Assembly: GCA_958510825.1 (NCBI GenBank) | Contig: OY294045.1 | Span: forward strand, 93,494,988-93,558,987 | From: Brachypterus glaber | Taxonomy: Eukaryota; Arthropoda; Insecta; Coleoptera; Kateretidae | DNA length: 64,000 bases | Reading direction: 5' to 3' | In this document: positions 14,401-25,814 of the stretch, piece after piece | Layout: each line of letters begins with the position of its first letter | How positions within the stretch are numbered: the stretch's first letter is position 1 | Position numbers and translations under genes: made by a program | The notes under the pieces: model-generated | Databases searched by the model: none | Seen by the model: the letters and a program-made list of their open reading frames with translations, nothing else | What the model was told of the DNA's origin: nothing

Positions 14401-15100
14401 TCTTACCTATCTAGCCGGGGCTAGGATAATTTCCGCCAGGTGAATTTTTGATATGTTTTGTGTTTAATGATAGGAAGTAGTTTAAAGTCTATTTGGCACC
14501 GATAAAAGAGACAGAACATGACCAAATTTGAACTTGTACGAAAATTTTGCAATTTTTTTTTAATTCTTACCTATCTAGCCGGGGCTAGGATAATTTCCGC
14601 CAGGTGAATTTTTGATATGTTTTGAGTTTAATGATAGGAAATAGTTTAAAGTCTATTTGGCACCGATAAAAGAGACAGAACATGACCAAATTTGAACTTG
14701 TACGAAAATTTTGCAATTTTTTAAAATTCTTACCTATCTAGCCGGGGCTAGGATAATTTCCGCCAGGTGAATTTTTGATATGTTTTGTGTTTATTGATAG
14801 GAAGTAGTTTAAAGTCTATTTGGCACCGATAAAAGAGACAGAAAATGACCAAATTTGAACTTGTACGAAAATTTTGCAATTTTTTTTAAATTCCTACCTA
14901 TCTAGCCGGGGCTAGGATAATTTCCGCCAGGTAAATTTTTGATATGTTTTGTGTTTAATGATAGGAAGTAGTTTAAAGTCTATTTGGCACCGATAAAAGA
15001 GACAGAACATGACCAAATTTGAACTTATACGAAAATTTTGCAATTTTTTTTAAATTCTTACCTATCTAGCCGGGGCTAGGATAATTTCCGCCAGGTGAAT
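10860..15100. repeat. Satellite tandem duplication, 2,127-bp unit
   Basis: Two adjacent blocks of 13 monomers repeat at an offset of 2,127 bp. Markers pair as follows: gagtttaatg 10,860/12,987; acctgtctag 11,134/13,261; tgaaatgttt 11,831/13,958; agtttgaagtc about 12,029/14,156. The private acctgtc variant shared by both blocks shows that the duplication is recent relative to monomer divergence. Confidence 0.8.
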
Positions 15101-18100
15101 TTTTGATATGTATTGTGTTTAATGATAGGAAGTAGTTTAAAGTCTATTTGGCAAAGAGACAGAACATGACCAAATTTGAACTTGTACGAAAATTTTGCAA
15201 TTTTTTTTAAATTCTTACCTATCTAGCCGGGGCTAGGATAATTTCCGCCAGGTAAATTTTTGATATGTTTTGTGTTTAATGATAGGAAGTAGTTTAAAGT
15301 CTATTTGGCACCGATAAAAGAGACAGAACATGACCAAATTTGAACTTGTACGAAAATTTTGCAATTTTTTTAAAATTCTTACCTATCTAGCCGGGGCTAG
15401 GATAATTTCCGCCAGGTGAATTTTTGATATGTTTTGTGTTTAATGATAGGAAGTAGTTTAAAGTCTATATGGCACCGATAAAAGAGACAGAACATGACCA
15501 AATTTGAACTTGTACGAAAATTTTGCAATTTTTTAAAATTCTTACCTATCTAGCCGGGGCTAGGATAATTTCCGCCAGGTGAATTTTTGATATGTTTTGA
15601 GTTTAATGATAGGAAATAGTTTAAAGTCTATTTGGCACCGATAAAAGAGACAGAACATGACCAAATTTGAACTTGTACGAAAATTTTGCAATTTTTTAAA
15701 ATTCTTACCTATCTAGCCGGGGCTAGGATAATTTCCGCCAGGTGAATTTTTGATATGTTTTGTGTTTATTGATAGGAAGTAGTTTAAAGTCTATTTGGCA
15801 CCGATAAAAGAGACAGAAAATGACCAAATTTGAACTTGTACGAAAATTTTGCAATTTTTTTTAAATTCCTACCTATCTAGCCGGGGCTAGGATAATTTCC
15901 GCCAGGTGAATTTTTGATATGTTTTGTGTTTAATGATAGGAAGTAGTTTAAAGTCTATTTGGCACCGATAAAAGAGACAGAACATGACCAAATTTGAACT
16001 TGTACGAAAATTTTGCAATTTTTTTTAAATTCTTACCTATCTAGCCGGGGCTAGGATAATTTCCGCCAGGTGAATTTTTGATATGTATTGTGTTTAATGA
16101 TAGGAAGTAGTTTAAAGTCTATTTGGCAACGATAAAAGAGACAGAACATGACCAAATTTGAACTTGTACGAAAATTTTGCAATTTTTTTTAAATTCTTAC
16201 CTATCTAGCCGGGGCTAGGATAATTTCCGCCAGGTAAATTTTTGATATGTTTTGTGTTTAATGATAGGAAGTAGTTTAAAGTCTATTTGGCACCGATAAA
16301 AGAGACAGAACATGACCAAATTTGAACTTGTACGAAAATTTTGCAATTTTTTTAAAATTCTTACCTATCTAGCCGGGGCTAGGATAATTTCCGCCAGGTG
16401 AATTTTTGATATGTTTTGTGTTTAATGATAGGAAGTAGTTTAAAGTCTATTTGGCACCGATAAAAGAGACAGAACATGACCAAATTTGAACTTGTACGAA
16501 AATTTTGCAATTATTAAAATTCTTACCTATCTAGCCGGGGCTAGGATAATTTCCGCCAGGTGAATTTTTGATATGTTTTGTGTTTAATGATAGGAAGTAG
16601 TTTAAAGTCTATTTGGCACCGATAGAAGAGACAGAACATGACCAAATTTGAACTTGTACGAAAATTTTGCAATTTTTTTTTAATTCTTACCTATCTAGCC
16701 GGGGCTAGGATAATTTCCGCCAGGTGAATTTTTGATATGTTTTGAGTTTAATGATAGGAAATAGTTTAAAGTCTATTTGGCACCGATAAAAGAGACAGAA
16801 CATGACCAAATTTGAACTTGTACGAAAATTTTGCAATTTTTTAAAATTCTTACCTATCTAGCCGGGGCTAGGATAATTTCCGCCAGGTGAATTTTTGATA
16901 TGTTTTGTGTTTATTGATAGGAAGTAGTTTAAAGTCTATTTGGCACCGATAAAAGAGACAGAACATAACCAAATTTGAACTTGTACGAAAATTTTGCAAT
17001 TTTTTTTAAATTCCTAACTATCTAGCCGGGGCTAGGATAATTTCCGCCAGGTGAATTTTTGATATGTTTTGTGTTTAATGATAGGAAGTAGTTTAAAGTC
17101 TATTTGGCACCGATAAAAGAGACAGAACATGACCAAATTTGAACTTGTACGAAAATTTTGCAATTTTTTTAAAATTCTTACCTATCTAGCCGGGGCTAGG
17201 ATAATTTCCGCCAGGTGAATTTTTGATATGTTTTGTGTTTAATGATAGGAAGTAGTTTAAAGTCTATTTGGCACCGATAAAAGAGACAGAACATGACCAA
17301 ATTTGAACTTGTACGAAAATTTTGCAATTTTTTTTAAATTCTTACCTATCTAGCCGGGGCTAGGATAATTTCCGCCAGGTGAATTTTTGATATGTTTTGT
17401 GTTTAATGATAGGAAGTAGTTTAAAGTCTATTTGGCACCGATAAAAGAGACAGAACATGACCAAATTTGAACTTGTACGAAAATTTTGCAATTTTTTTAA
17501 AATTCTTACCTATCTAGCCGGGGCTAGGATATTTTCCGCCAGGTGAATTTTTGATATGTTTTGTGTTTAATGATAGGAAGTAGTTTAAAGTCTATTTGGC
17601 ACCGATAAAAGAGACAGAACATGACCAAATTTGAACTTGTACGAAAATTTTGCATTTTTTTTTAAATTCTTACCTATCTAGCCGGGGCTAGGATAATTTC
17701 CGCCAGGTGAATTTTTGATATGTTTTGTGTTTAATGATAGGAAGTAGTTTAAAGTCTATTTGGCACCGATAAAAGAGACAGAACATGACCAAATTTGAAC
17801 TTGTACGAAAATTTTGCAATTTTTTTTTAAATTCTTACCTATCTAGCCGGGGCTAGGATAATTTCCGCTAGGTGAATTTTTGATATGTATTGTGTTTAAT
17901 GATAGGAAGTAGTTTAAAGTCTATTTGGCAACGATAAAAGAGACAGAACATGACCAAATTTGAACTTGTACGAAAATTTTGCAATTTTTTTTAAATTCTT
18001 ACCTATCTAGCCGGGGCTAGGATAATTTCCGCCAGGTAAATTTTTGATATGTTTTGTGTTTAATGATAGGAAGTAGTTTAAAGTCTATTTGGCACCGATA

Positions 18101-19118
18101 AAAGAGACAGAACATGACCAAATTTGAACTTGTACGAAAATTTTGCAATTTTTTTTTAATTCTTACCTATCTAGCCGGGGCTAGGATAATTTCCGCCAGG
18201 TGAATTTTTGATATGTTTTGTGTTTAATGATAGGAAGTAGTTTAAAGTCTATTTGGCACCGATAAAAGAGACAGAACATGACCAAATTTGAACTTGTACG
18301 AAAATTTTGCAATTTTTTAAAAATTCTTACCTATCTAGCCGGGGCTAGGATAATTTCCGCCAGGTGAATTTTTGATATGTTTTGTGTTTAATGATAGGAA
18401 GTAGTTTAAAGTCTATTTGGCACCGATAAAAGAGACAGAACATGACCAAATTTGAACTTGTACGAAAATTTTGCAATTTTTTTAAAATTCTTACCTATCT
18501 AGCCGGGGCTAGGATAATTTCCGCCAGGTGAATTTTTGATATGTTTTGTGTTTAATGATGGGAAGTAGTTTAAAGTCTATTTGGCACCGATAAAAGAGAC
18601 AGAACATGACCAAATTTGAACATGTACGAAAATTTTGCAATTTTTTTAAAATTCTTACCTATCTAGCCGGGGCTAGGATAATTTCCGCCAGGTGAATTTT
18701 TGATATGTTTTGTGTTTAATGATAGGAAGTAATTTAAAGTCTATTTGGCACCGATAAAAGAGACAGAACATGACCAAATTTGAACTTGTACGAAAATTTT
18801 GCAATTTTTTTAAAATTCTTACCTATCTAGCCGGGGCTAGGATAATTTCCGCCAGGTGAATTTTTGATATGTTTTGTGTTTAATGATAGGAAGTAGTTTA
18901 AAGTCTATTTGGCACCGATAAAAGAGACAGAACATGACCAAATTTGAACTTGTACGAAAATTTTGCAATTTTTTTAAAATTCTTACCTATCTAGCCGGGG
19001 CTAGGATAATTTCCGCCAAGTGAATTTTTGATATGTTTTGTGTTCAATGATAGGAAGTAGTTTAAAGTCTATTTGGCACCGATAAAAGAGACAGAACATG
19101 ACCAAATTTGAACTTGTA

Positions 19119-19682
19119 TGCATATTTCGCATGTTTCTTGCTTTTTCTATTTATTTGTGGGTCGAAAAGGGCTTAATTCGATCTAAAAATACTAGATACC
19201 GGGTTTTTATTGTTTTTAAATGAAATTGAGTCGATTTTAAAAATTTTGAATTTTCGTTGCAAAAAAACGTTGCAAACTTCAGCTTCATAAATTTTCGCCT
19301 GTGGCACTAGGCTTTCTTACGTTTTTCTCTATTAAAAGGTCTTAAAAAAGTTTTCTGAATTTTTGTGAACTTAATTTAAATTTAAAAAACTGGTTTAAAG
19401 TCAAAATAGAACATTTAATTTGTAAAAAAATTCGCCTGCGGCGCTAGGGAATTCTTACTTTTTTTTCATTTAAGATTGTAGAATTTAAACGTGAAATTCG
19501 TAAAAATGTTCTTGCATTTTTTTGAAATTTAGTATTTTAAAAGTGTTTAAAAATTAGTAGGCTTTCGTAGTGAAAACTTGTTTTACAAGCGACTTTTTTC
19601 CCTTCTATACGAGAATTTGCGAACGATGTCAAGAATAGCCCTGCAGTACGTAATATTCAGGACCAGTGGCTTAATAGTTATT
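19119..19682. other. Non-satellite flank with a weak two-copy repeat
   Basis: Immediately right of the satellite there is no monomer sequence. A short motif, ttcgcctg.ggc.ctagg, occurs at 19,294 and 19,431, 137 bp apart, each followed by a tract like ttcttac. It may be a very old two-copy repeat. Nothing coding is visible. Confidence 0.4.
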
Positions 19683-19796
19683 TATGGTACTAGTGGGTAA
19701 AGTAAGATATTGCCCATGAGAAAATTAACCTGCGAGGCGTCAGCCAAGCAGGTTAATCTTCGAGAGGGCAATATCGGTTTACCCATGAGTGCCATA
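19683..19796. mobile_element. Hairpin MITE, family A, 114 bp
   Basis: Arms of about 49 bp pair across a short loop. tatggtactagtgggtaaag...gatattgccc...gattaacctgc is built from 19,683-19,732 and the complement of 19,748-19,796, with gcaggttaat and gggcaatat on the right. The left part (taatagttatttatggta, ttgcccatgagaaaattaac) is repeated at 21,120-21,165, which defines a family. It has no coding capacity and is presumably non-autonomous. Confidence 0.75.
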
Positions 19797-21119
19797 CAAG
19801 GTTTTATCTAATAAATAGCTTAGAAATTCATATTTTTATTAAAAATTTTAATGACATTTACAAGAAAATAATTTGACAAGTGACAGTTGAGTGGATAAAA
19901 TAAATAATTATCCACTCAATAAAGTAAAAGCCACGCGGGGGTTATTACTAAGTTTATCTATTTAAAATAAAGCTGGTAATTGTCTTATTATCTGTATGTA
20001 CTGGATAAAAGTATTATACATACTTTTTGATTTAAGTATTTTTAATGTGGTTACGGCTCTTGGATTACGTATGGCAAGTTTGCCGCCCCTACTATGAATT
20101 TAACGTGCAATAATATTGAGCTTGACACTGGAATTTCACATTTAGTACACATGTTATACATACCTATCGTATAAAAATACTATTTCTTTTTATGTGCATA
20201 CCATGCTCAGTAAAAAAATGCTTTACTTTGACCTAACATTTTTCATTTTGTTATGTAAAACGTATAATTTTTTGTTTGATTTTCTGCATAACGTGTTTTA
20301 AAGAAAATAAAATTATTTAAACTGTAAAAAGTTGGTATTTTACCATCTTCTATATTGGAAATAGGTCAATTTCGATCCCTACCAACAAAATTTATAATTT
20401 ATGGTACATGTCTCGGTTTAATATTCACCTTCCTTATTCGTTTTACGACCTTAATTCCAAGTTAATTCCAAAAACTTATTTGTATCGCTTGTCAAATACA
20501 ACAATTTAATTCATTGTAATCTCAATATAGTTACAAACTTTAAACTTGAAAGCCACGGGTAACTATCAAAATTAGAAATAAACAATAACACAGGCCCACA
20601 AAAAAATTCTGAGTCTTGGATTCCAATATGATATTCCTATGTATTTTTTTCCGTCAGGATTTTGACATAACCTCAAAAAACACCCGAAAGACTACTGTCT
20701 GAAGCATAGTTTGGATGAAAAATGGAAAAACCAATTTCACCTCCAACACGGCTGTTTTTAAATTAACTCGATTGTTATTAATATATTAAAAAAATCATCC
20801 AAACAAAAATTGTTGGAAATTTCCTTAACAAAATTGGTTATATACATTTTTATCGTAAGATGCATATTAAGCAACTCACCCCTAAAATTCGACATAGCGG
20901 ACACCCCTTACGTAAATCACCCGGTGAAAAACTAACAGGAGTGTTCTGTTACCATCCACTACTACCCTTCAAAATATCAGCCGTGTACATTTATTGCAGC
21001 TTACATTTATTATTTGTGTATAAGTCACATCCCAGGGACATTACATTACTGACGTTATAATAACGTCAGAAGTATGACGTTAGAATAAACTGTTCAACAT
21101 TAGGTATATATCTCTCCAA
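19797..21119. other. AT-rich stretch with a small hairpin
   Basis: A short hairpin (gagtggataa ... ttatccactc) lies at about 19,888-19,920. The phrase ataacacaggcccacaaaaa at about 20,586 has a relative at 44,597, so it may be an element border. The imperfect palindrome ctgacgtta/taacgtcag is at about 21,049-21,069. The plus-strand ORF at 20,860-21,060 shows no recognisable domain and is likely chance. Confidence 0.4.
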
Positions 21120-21912
21120 TTAATAGTTATTTTTGGTATGATTTTGCCCATGAGAAAATTAACCCACAAGGCTGGAGCATAGAGAAGAAAAGAGGACTAA
21201 AAGTCCAGCCTGCGCAAGATTATTTTGTGACAGAACGGGGCAGCGAAATGACGTAACGCAATATATCTGACCTTGCGCCGTACGCATCTCTATCAGCTGT
21301 GAAATGCTGTCGGTCGTAAAACAATTCGTCACCCCAGTATTCATTTGTCTTATCTCCAAAAATTTCCCAGTAAAAATCTTAAAATGTCCGAAAATAGAGA
21401 TATGGCAAACCAATACTGGGGTGACGAATTATTAGTAGTTTGTTTATAAAAAGTCAGTACTGTCAGATCGTCGTTTGTTTCTGTTCATTGTTCGACGTCT
21501 ACTGTGTTTTAATTGTTTTTTTTGCTGCATTTGTTTATAACTTTAAACATGACCTGTATTGTTGCTTTATGAAGAACAAAGGGTCAATCCCTGGTGTACT
21601 CAAAGTAGGTGTACAAAATCTCGAAATTCAAACACACCTCGAAAAATTCTTATAAAATAATTTTAAAAAACTATTTCGACGTTTCTTCATAGTTATTTAT
21701 AGTTTTTTGTTGCATTTTTACAATTTTTAGTTGACACATAAAACTAAGGGTAAAAAATACTTGTCAAAAACAACAATAATAGTGCGCATGTGCAAGTTTA
21801 TATCAGATGCGCAAGGCACATTTATCACACTTTTCCGCAACGGCTTTGGAGGTCTTTCCTTGTCTATGGGCTGGAGTGGGTTAATTTTAGAGAGGGCAAT
21901 ATTATAATATTT
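21120..21912. mobile_element. Hairpin MITE, family A, split by an insertion
   Basis: The left arm (taatagttatttttggtatg, tgcccatgagaaaattaacc) ends near 21,169 and the right arm (tgggttaattttagagaggg) starts near 21,876. They are reverse-complementary and match the intact family A hairpin at 19,683. The loop between them holds a 691-bp insertion flanked by ggctggag on both sides. Removing the insertion and one copy of the 8-bp duplication leaves a hairpin of about 95 bp. Confidence 0.75.
21178..21868. mobile_element. hAT-like non-autonomous transposon, 691 bp
   Basis: Flanked by an exact 8-bp target duplication, ggctggag, at 21,170-21,177 and 21,869-21,876. Its ends are imperfect TIRs: left catagagaagaaaaga, right (reverse complement) catagacaaggaaaga. 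An 8-bp duplication with short TIRs starting CA is typical of the hAT superfamily, which is the basis of the name. P and Merlin elements also make 8-bp duplications. No transposase is visible. An internal perfect 19-bp inverted pair, aattcgtcaccccagtatt, lies at 21,323-21,341 and 21,412-21,430. The ORFs inside are not recognised. Confidence 0.8.
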
Positions 21913-22080
21913 ATTTATTTATTTATTTATATGAGATCAGGACTGGATTTCATAGAAAATTTCTTTCCATTACTCCCTCCACTTATCTCTTTTATCCAGT
22001 GAAAGTAATTTTTCGAGGATTTTTTTCCACAGGCATAGAAAATTCATACTAATCCGATGATGTACATCAAATTAGCAGGC

Positions 22081-22324
22081 TAGGGAACGTTCAAGTATTA
22101 CGTAACGCAAATTGTACCAAAATTCATACACTTCATACCTCGGTTCTCGCATTATTCTAGGCTGTAGAGATTTCATATTTTGGCTACCCCCCTAATAGGG
22201 GGTGTGTTAGGGGGGGTATCCAAAATATGAAATCTCTATAATCTATTATAACGCGAGAACCGGGGTATGAAGTGTATGAATTTTGGTACAATTTGCGTTA
22301 CGTAATAATTGAACGTTCTCCTAG
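22081..22324. mobile_element. Foldback MITE, 244 bp, ends GGGAACGTT
   Basis: The element is almost one full-length palindrome. gggaacgttcaagtattacg on the left pairs with cgtaataattgaacgttctc on the right, followed inward by gtaccaaaattcatacactt, a match for ttctcgc and its complement, and a C/G-rich centre (cccccctaataggggg). It is flanked by ctag on both sides, a possible 4-bp duplication. The same terminal sequence occurs singly at about 32,440-32,478 and 59,022-59,068, so this is one member of a dispersed family. No coding capacity. Confidence 0.85.
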
Positions 22325-22489
22325 CTATAGTCGCTTTAACAACTGAACAGTATTGTTCAGTTTACGTAATACCAGAAAAAGACTTTATAAAGTCATCAAT
22401 ATTCAAGCAATATATGGAATTTAAAACTTTTTTTAATGGCAGAAAACAATATGTGGCGCCACCTATAGCCTCAGCAGTAAATTGGCGTC

Positions 22490-22625
22490 CCAACGACGTA
22501 CAGTTTTGATGACGTCAAGGTTTGACCAAAAAAATTACGTCAAATGCGTCGTATGTACGACTTCACAAATGTGACCTAAAACTGACGTCGCGACGATAGT
22601 ACGTCGGGGACGTCGTCTGGTTTCC
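22490..22625. other. Cluster of ACGTC-type motifs
   Basis: About ten ACGT/CGAC-core motifs fall within 135 bp in otherwise AT-rich DNA, including a perfect tgacgtca at about 22,511, acgtcaaatgcgtcg, ctgacgtcgcgacg and acgtcggggacgtcg. TGACGTCA is the CREB/ATF consensus, but clustering next to several MITEs makes an eroded element end as likely as an enhancer. Confidence 0.35.
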
Positions 22626-22658
22626 TGGGATGAGGAAGTAACTTTTGCCTAAAATAAT

Positions 22659-23288
22659 AGGGGAAGGTGTTGTACCTTTGACCCGTTGTACCTTTAACCA
22701 CCACGTAATACAGAGCACTGTATGTGTGTAATTTAATATAGTTAGTGTATAGTTTACCCGATAGAGGTGTTACTGAACCTGACGCGAGTAAAAAATAGGT
22801 GCGTACTTTCCCTCCATAATAGTTTGTGAAGTTTCGGCTGTCAAAAGTAAGTATTTTTAAGTTTTAAATTGCCTCATAACTTTTTTGCCAAATTGCAAGA
22901 AGATCTAAACCGCTATTAGGTTCATAAAAGAATAAAATGACCATAGGAGAAGCGGCTAGACATTTTAATTTGAAAAAACTTACTTTAATCTTTCATTTAA
23001 ACAAAATGAAGAAGTCGCGTGATGAAATCTATACTTATTCACTTAAAACACCAAAAAAAGTACCAAGGTAAAAAGTACAACATACCTGTTGTACCTTTAA
23101 CCATTGAAGGCTTTTTATAAAATTCCCAATAACAGAATTGTTAATGCTGTTTAAAATTTGCAAAACATGTACTTTACGAGTAAAGACCTAAATGCTCACG
23201 CGTGTCTGTAAATGGGTTGCATTCAATAAAAATTACATCTAAAAAAAATATAATATAAAAATCGGTCAAATGTACAACACCTTCCCCT
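22659..23288. mobile_element. TIR element, AGGGGAAGG ends, 630 bp
   Basis: TIRs of 25 bp with one mismatch: left aggggaaggtgttgtacctt plus tgacc, right ggtcaaatgtacaacacctt plus cccct. The phrase gttgtacctttaacca occurs near both ends (about 22,685 and 23,086), giving subterminal repeats. A second element with related ends (gtaggggaaagttg, ttgtacctaga) is at 50,781-51,774. No target duplication could be read and there is no transposase ORF. Confidence 0.75.
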
Positions 23289-25224
23289 ACTATTAATCAT
23301 GTCGTCCTCCAGTGTCGTTATCAAATAATTGAAGGAAATTTGTTTCCTGGAAACTAACTCTGGTTGTCATAACTACAAACCAGATTAACATGTCATTAGT
23401 TGTTAAGCCTATTTTACGAATTATTCATGACACAGAAATTGCTTTGGTTATTTTAGTGCGAGAAATATCTAGCATTGAAATCTAGACACCAGAAAGTCAA
23501 GATATTACAAATGAATTATAAGGGTTAATACCTAATTTACATTTGTATTGACTTGAATTAGAGAAACAAATTTTAATATTGCTATTCATTATAGTTAGGT
23601 CAGCTACGGTCTTATGGGATTTAATCATAACTATTCTGCATACCTAAAGCTTATTAGCAGAAATACTGCAAAATGAAAGAAAGAACTAGATGAAACGTTG
23701 CAAGCACCCTGTCAAAACATCGGCACTATTGTACACTAGAGCCATCTAGTTTGCAACTGGACTATTATAATATCCGTTGTATGCAAGAGCGCTTAAAGTC
23801 GCACTTCGTGCATTAACTGGTATTGATGCGACTTCGAGCAGTCTTCCTTAAAACTCTCTACCAATATTATTCAAAAAATGTAAGAAATGCGACTACGATC
23901 ATTCTTTCATGGTACGCTGTATTCCATAAAACAGCATTTTTTAAAAGCTGATAAAAATTAGTGACTATTGGCAACTTCGATGAACAACATTGTTAAAATT
24001 TATTGTTGACGACCAATCTGCTTTATTTATTGCTACTAAAACCTCATTTTTAAAAAGCGATGCGACTTTGATCGATTTTCCACTGTCTTTTTATGTACCT
24101 AGATTTGTTAAATATGAAAACAGAAAGTATTGTGATAGTAGACTAGTGTCCCAGATATTTATAAAAATCTTTTTTTGCAAATTTGTTGCGTCTACATTTA
24201 ATTTATTATATTTTTTATACCTTGGCATTAAATATACGAAAAATAACCCAGTTTAAATAAAGGAATATAAAAAAAGAGATAAATTGATGTGACTCTCTTT
24301 GTTAGATCTTTATAAAGAGAGCGCTCGAGCGTTTTTAAAATAATAGCCACTGTTTTTAAAAAGGATTGTATTTTTTTAACGTGTCTAGACATTTAAAATT
24401 TTATCAAAGGTTATGACTCATAAGTTATGAGGCTCCAAAAATGTAAGAAAGTTATCTTTACTTTCCCCAAAGAAAGTCTTGCGTTAGTAAAAATATTTCG
24501 AAAAAAATTTATTGCTTTTTTTACTTTTCTGGACGTTTTGTATGCAAAAAATATGTCGGTCTATGTGTCCGGGAGATTTGTGAAAACGACAAATCAAGAA
24601 CGCTTGTGGCTAAAGTCTTCAAATTTGGACCAGAGGTTGATTATCTAAAGTTCTAGGCTGCGATTGTTTTTCGTAAAAATCGGGTTGGGTTAATGAGGTA
24701 AAGTGGGGAAAAAACTATTTTTTCAAAAACATATTTTTTCCAATTTATTTTTTGTTTTACGGAATTTTTTTTATTTAAAAAAAAATTTTTTTCTTAAAAT
24801 TTCAAAAACAGATTAAATTTAAAATTAGTTTTTTTTTGACAAGTCAAAAATTATATTCACTGTAAAGAGAAAACTAAATATTCATAACAAATGGATAGTA
24901 AGTTATGATCCTATACTTTATTTTTTGTTCAAAACGCTATAGTCCTAAAGCACGCACTTTAAAATTTAAGAACGGACATGAAATGTTGCGTGTTTTTTAA
25001 CAAAAATTAAAGGACAATTATATAGGATAATAACTTCCGATTTCCTATCCATTTGTAACTTAATAATCAGTTTACAGTATTAAAAATATGATTTTATATT
25101 AAAATACCATATTAAAAATTGAATAAATGATAAATATACGCGTTTAACGGCGGCCATATTTAAAAGTTTACAATCATTTTACTAGATCACACTACCAGCA
25201 GACAGACCGCGTGTACTATAATAG
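23289..25224. other. AT-rich stretch, fragments only
   Basis: A 38-bp sequence beginning aacgttgcaagcaccctgtc at 23,694-23,731 recurs exactly at 58,412-58,449. The motif gcgact(t/a)cgat occurs three times between 23,829 and 24,075. The region 24,700-25,140 is homopolymer-rich. ORFs at 23,990-24,256 and 24,427-24,648 have no recognisable domain. Confidence 0.4.
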
Positions 25225-25650
25225 TAATAATTATAGTCTATAATATAAAGTCGTGTCATTTTAAGAATACGAATGCGGTCCGTATCAAGTAGTGCCCTAT
25301 ACCGGCTGGATTCGACCAGTGGCATACTAAAATTTATAAAATCATTTGTAAATCACAGAAAAAATAAATGAAATGACAAAACACGGCGCCTATGAGATGT
25401 TGACTGTACACATTTTAAGTTACAAAGTGCCGTTCGCTGATATTCATGTTGAATTCCTTTAGAGTGAGCGCAATTTCCTTTAGAGTGAGCGCAATTTCCT
25501 ATGGACGTACAGTGTATCTTACTTCAACCAACGTCTTAGCGCTCGCTTAGTGATATGCCGTAGTAATAAAAGAGATAGATAATATTAAGTTTGTCAGTGA
25601 TAATTCCTTATTCGCATTCTTAAAATGGCAGGACTTATAATAATACGTCA
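25225..25650. repeat. Inverted-repeat pair, possible TIR element
   Basis: cattttaagaatacgaatgc near 25,254-25,275 is matched in reverse complement by gcattcttaaaatg near 25,614-25,628, with weaker matching outward (aagtc and ttattata). Between the arms is a perfect 2 x 21-bp tandem duplication, cctttagagtgagcgcaatt, at 25,456-25,497. This may be a degenerate TIR element of about 430 bp. Confidence 0.45.
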
Positions 25651-25676
25651 CTGACGTATACCATACTCAATGCGTT

Positions 25677-25814
25677 AAGGCAAATCCACAGCCTCGCATT
25701 ATACATAAGAATGCGATACCGTGATTGGCTTACATACATGACCGCACATCAAGTCAATCACGGCATCGCATTCTTATGTACTATGCGTGTTATGCGAGGC
25801 TGTGGATATGCCTT
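25677..25814. mobile_element. Foldback MITE, family B, 138 bp
   Basis: Long complementary arms: aaggcaaatccacagcctcg on the left and cgaggctgtggatatgcctt on the right, followed inward by cataagaatgcgat and gtgattgg and their complements. A second copy lies at 41,625-41,771 with the same core (aagaatgcgatgccgtgatt). It has no coding capacity and no autonomous partner is seen here. Confidence 0.85.

Larger units (their letters stand above)
3607..19118. repeat. 164-bp satellite array, about 95 monomers
   Basis: A head-to-tail array. Each monomer carries, in order, the dyad ctagccggggctag, ataatttccgccaggtgaat, ttgatatgttttgtgtt, gataggaagtagtttaaag, ctatttggcaccgataaaag, agacagaacatgaccaaat and gaacttgtacgaaaatt, then gcaa plus a T-run of variable length. 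Spacing measured from the dyad near 18,500-18,993 is exactly 164 bp. Length varies by a few bases, mostly in the T-run. Most monomers differ by only a few bases. The array ends abruptly at about 19,118, where tgaacttgta runs into unrelated sequence. No ORF of note, no hammerhead core and no recognisable CENP-B-type box is present. It may be centromeric, pericentromeric or interstitial heterochromatin; the sequence alone does not say. Confidence 0.97.

Noticed and set aside
3607..19118. CRISPR-like array
   Set aside because: There are no unique spacers; the whole 164-bp unit repeats. It is a eukaryotic satellite.
3607..19118. Hammerhead ribozyme or CENP-B box in the satellite monomer
   Set aside because: Read on both strands, the monomer has no CUGANGA box and nothing close to the CENP-B consensus.
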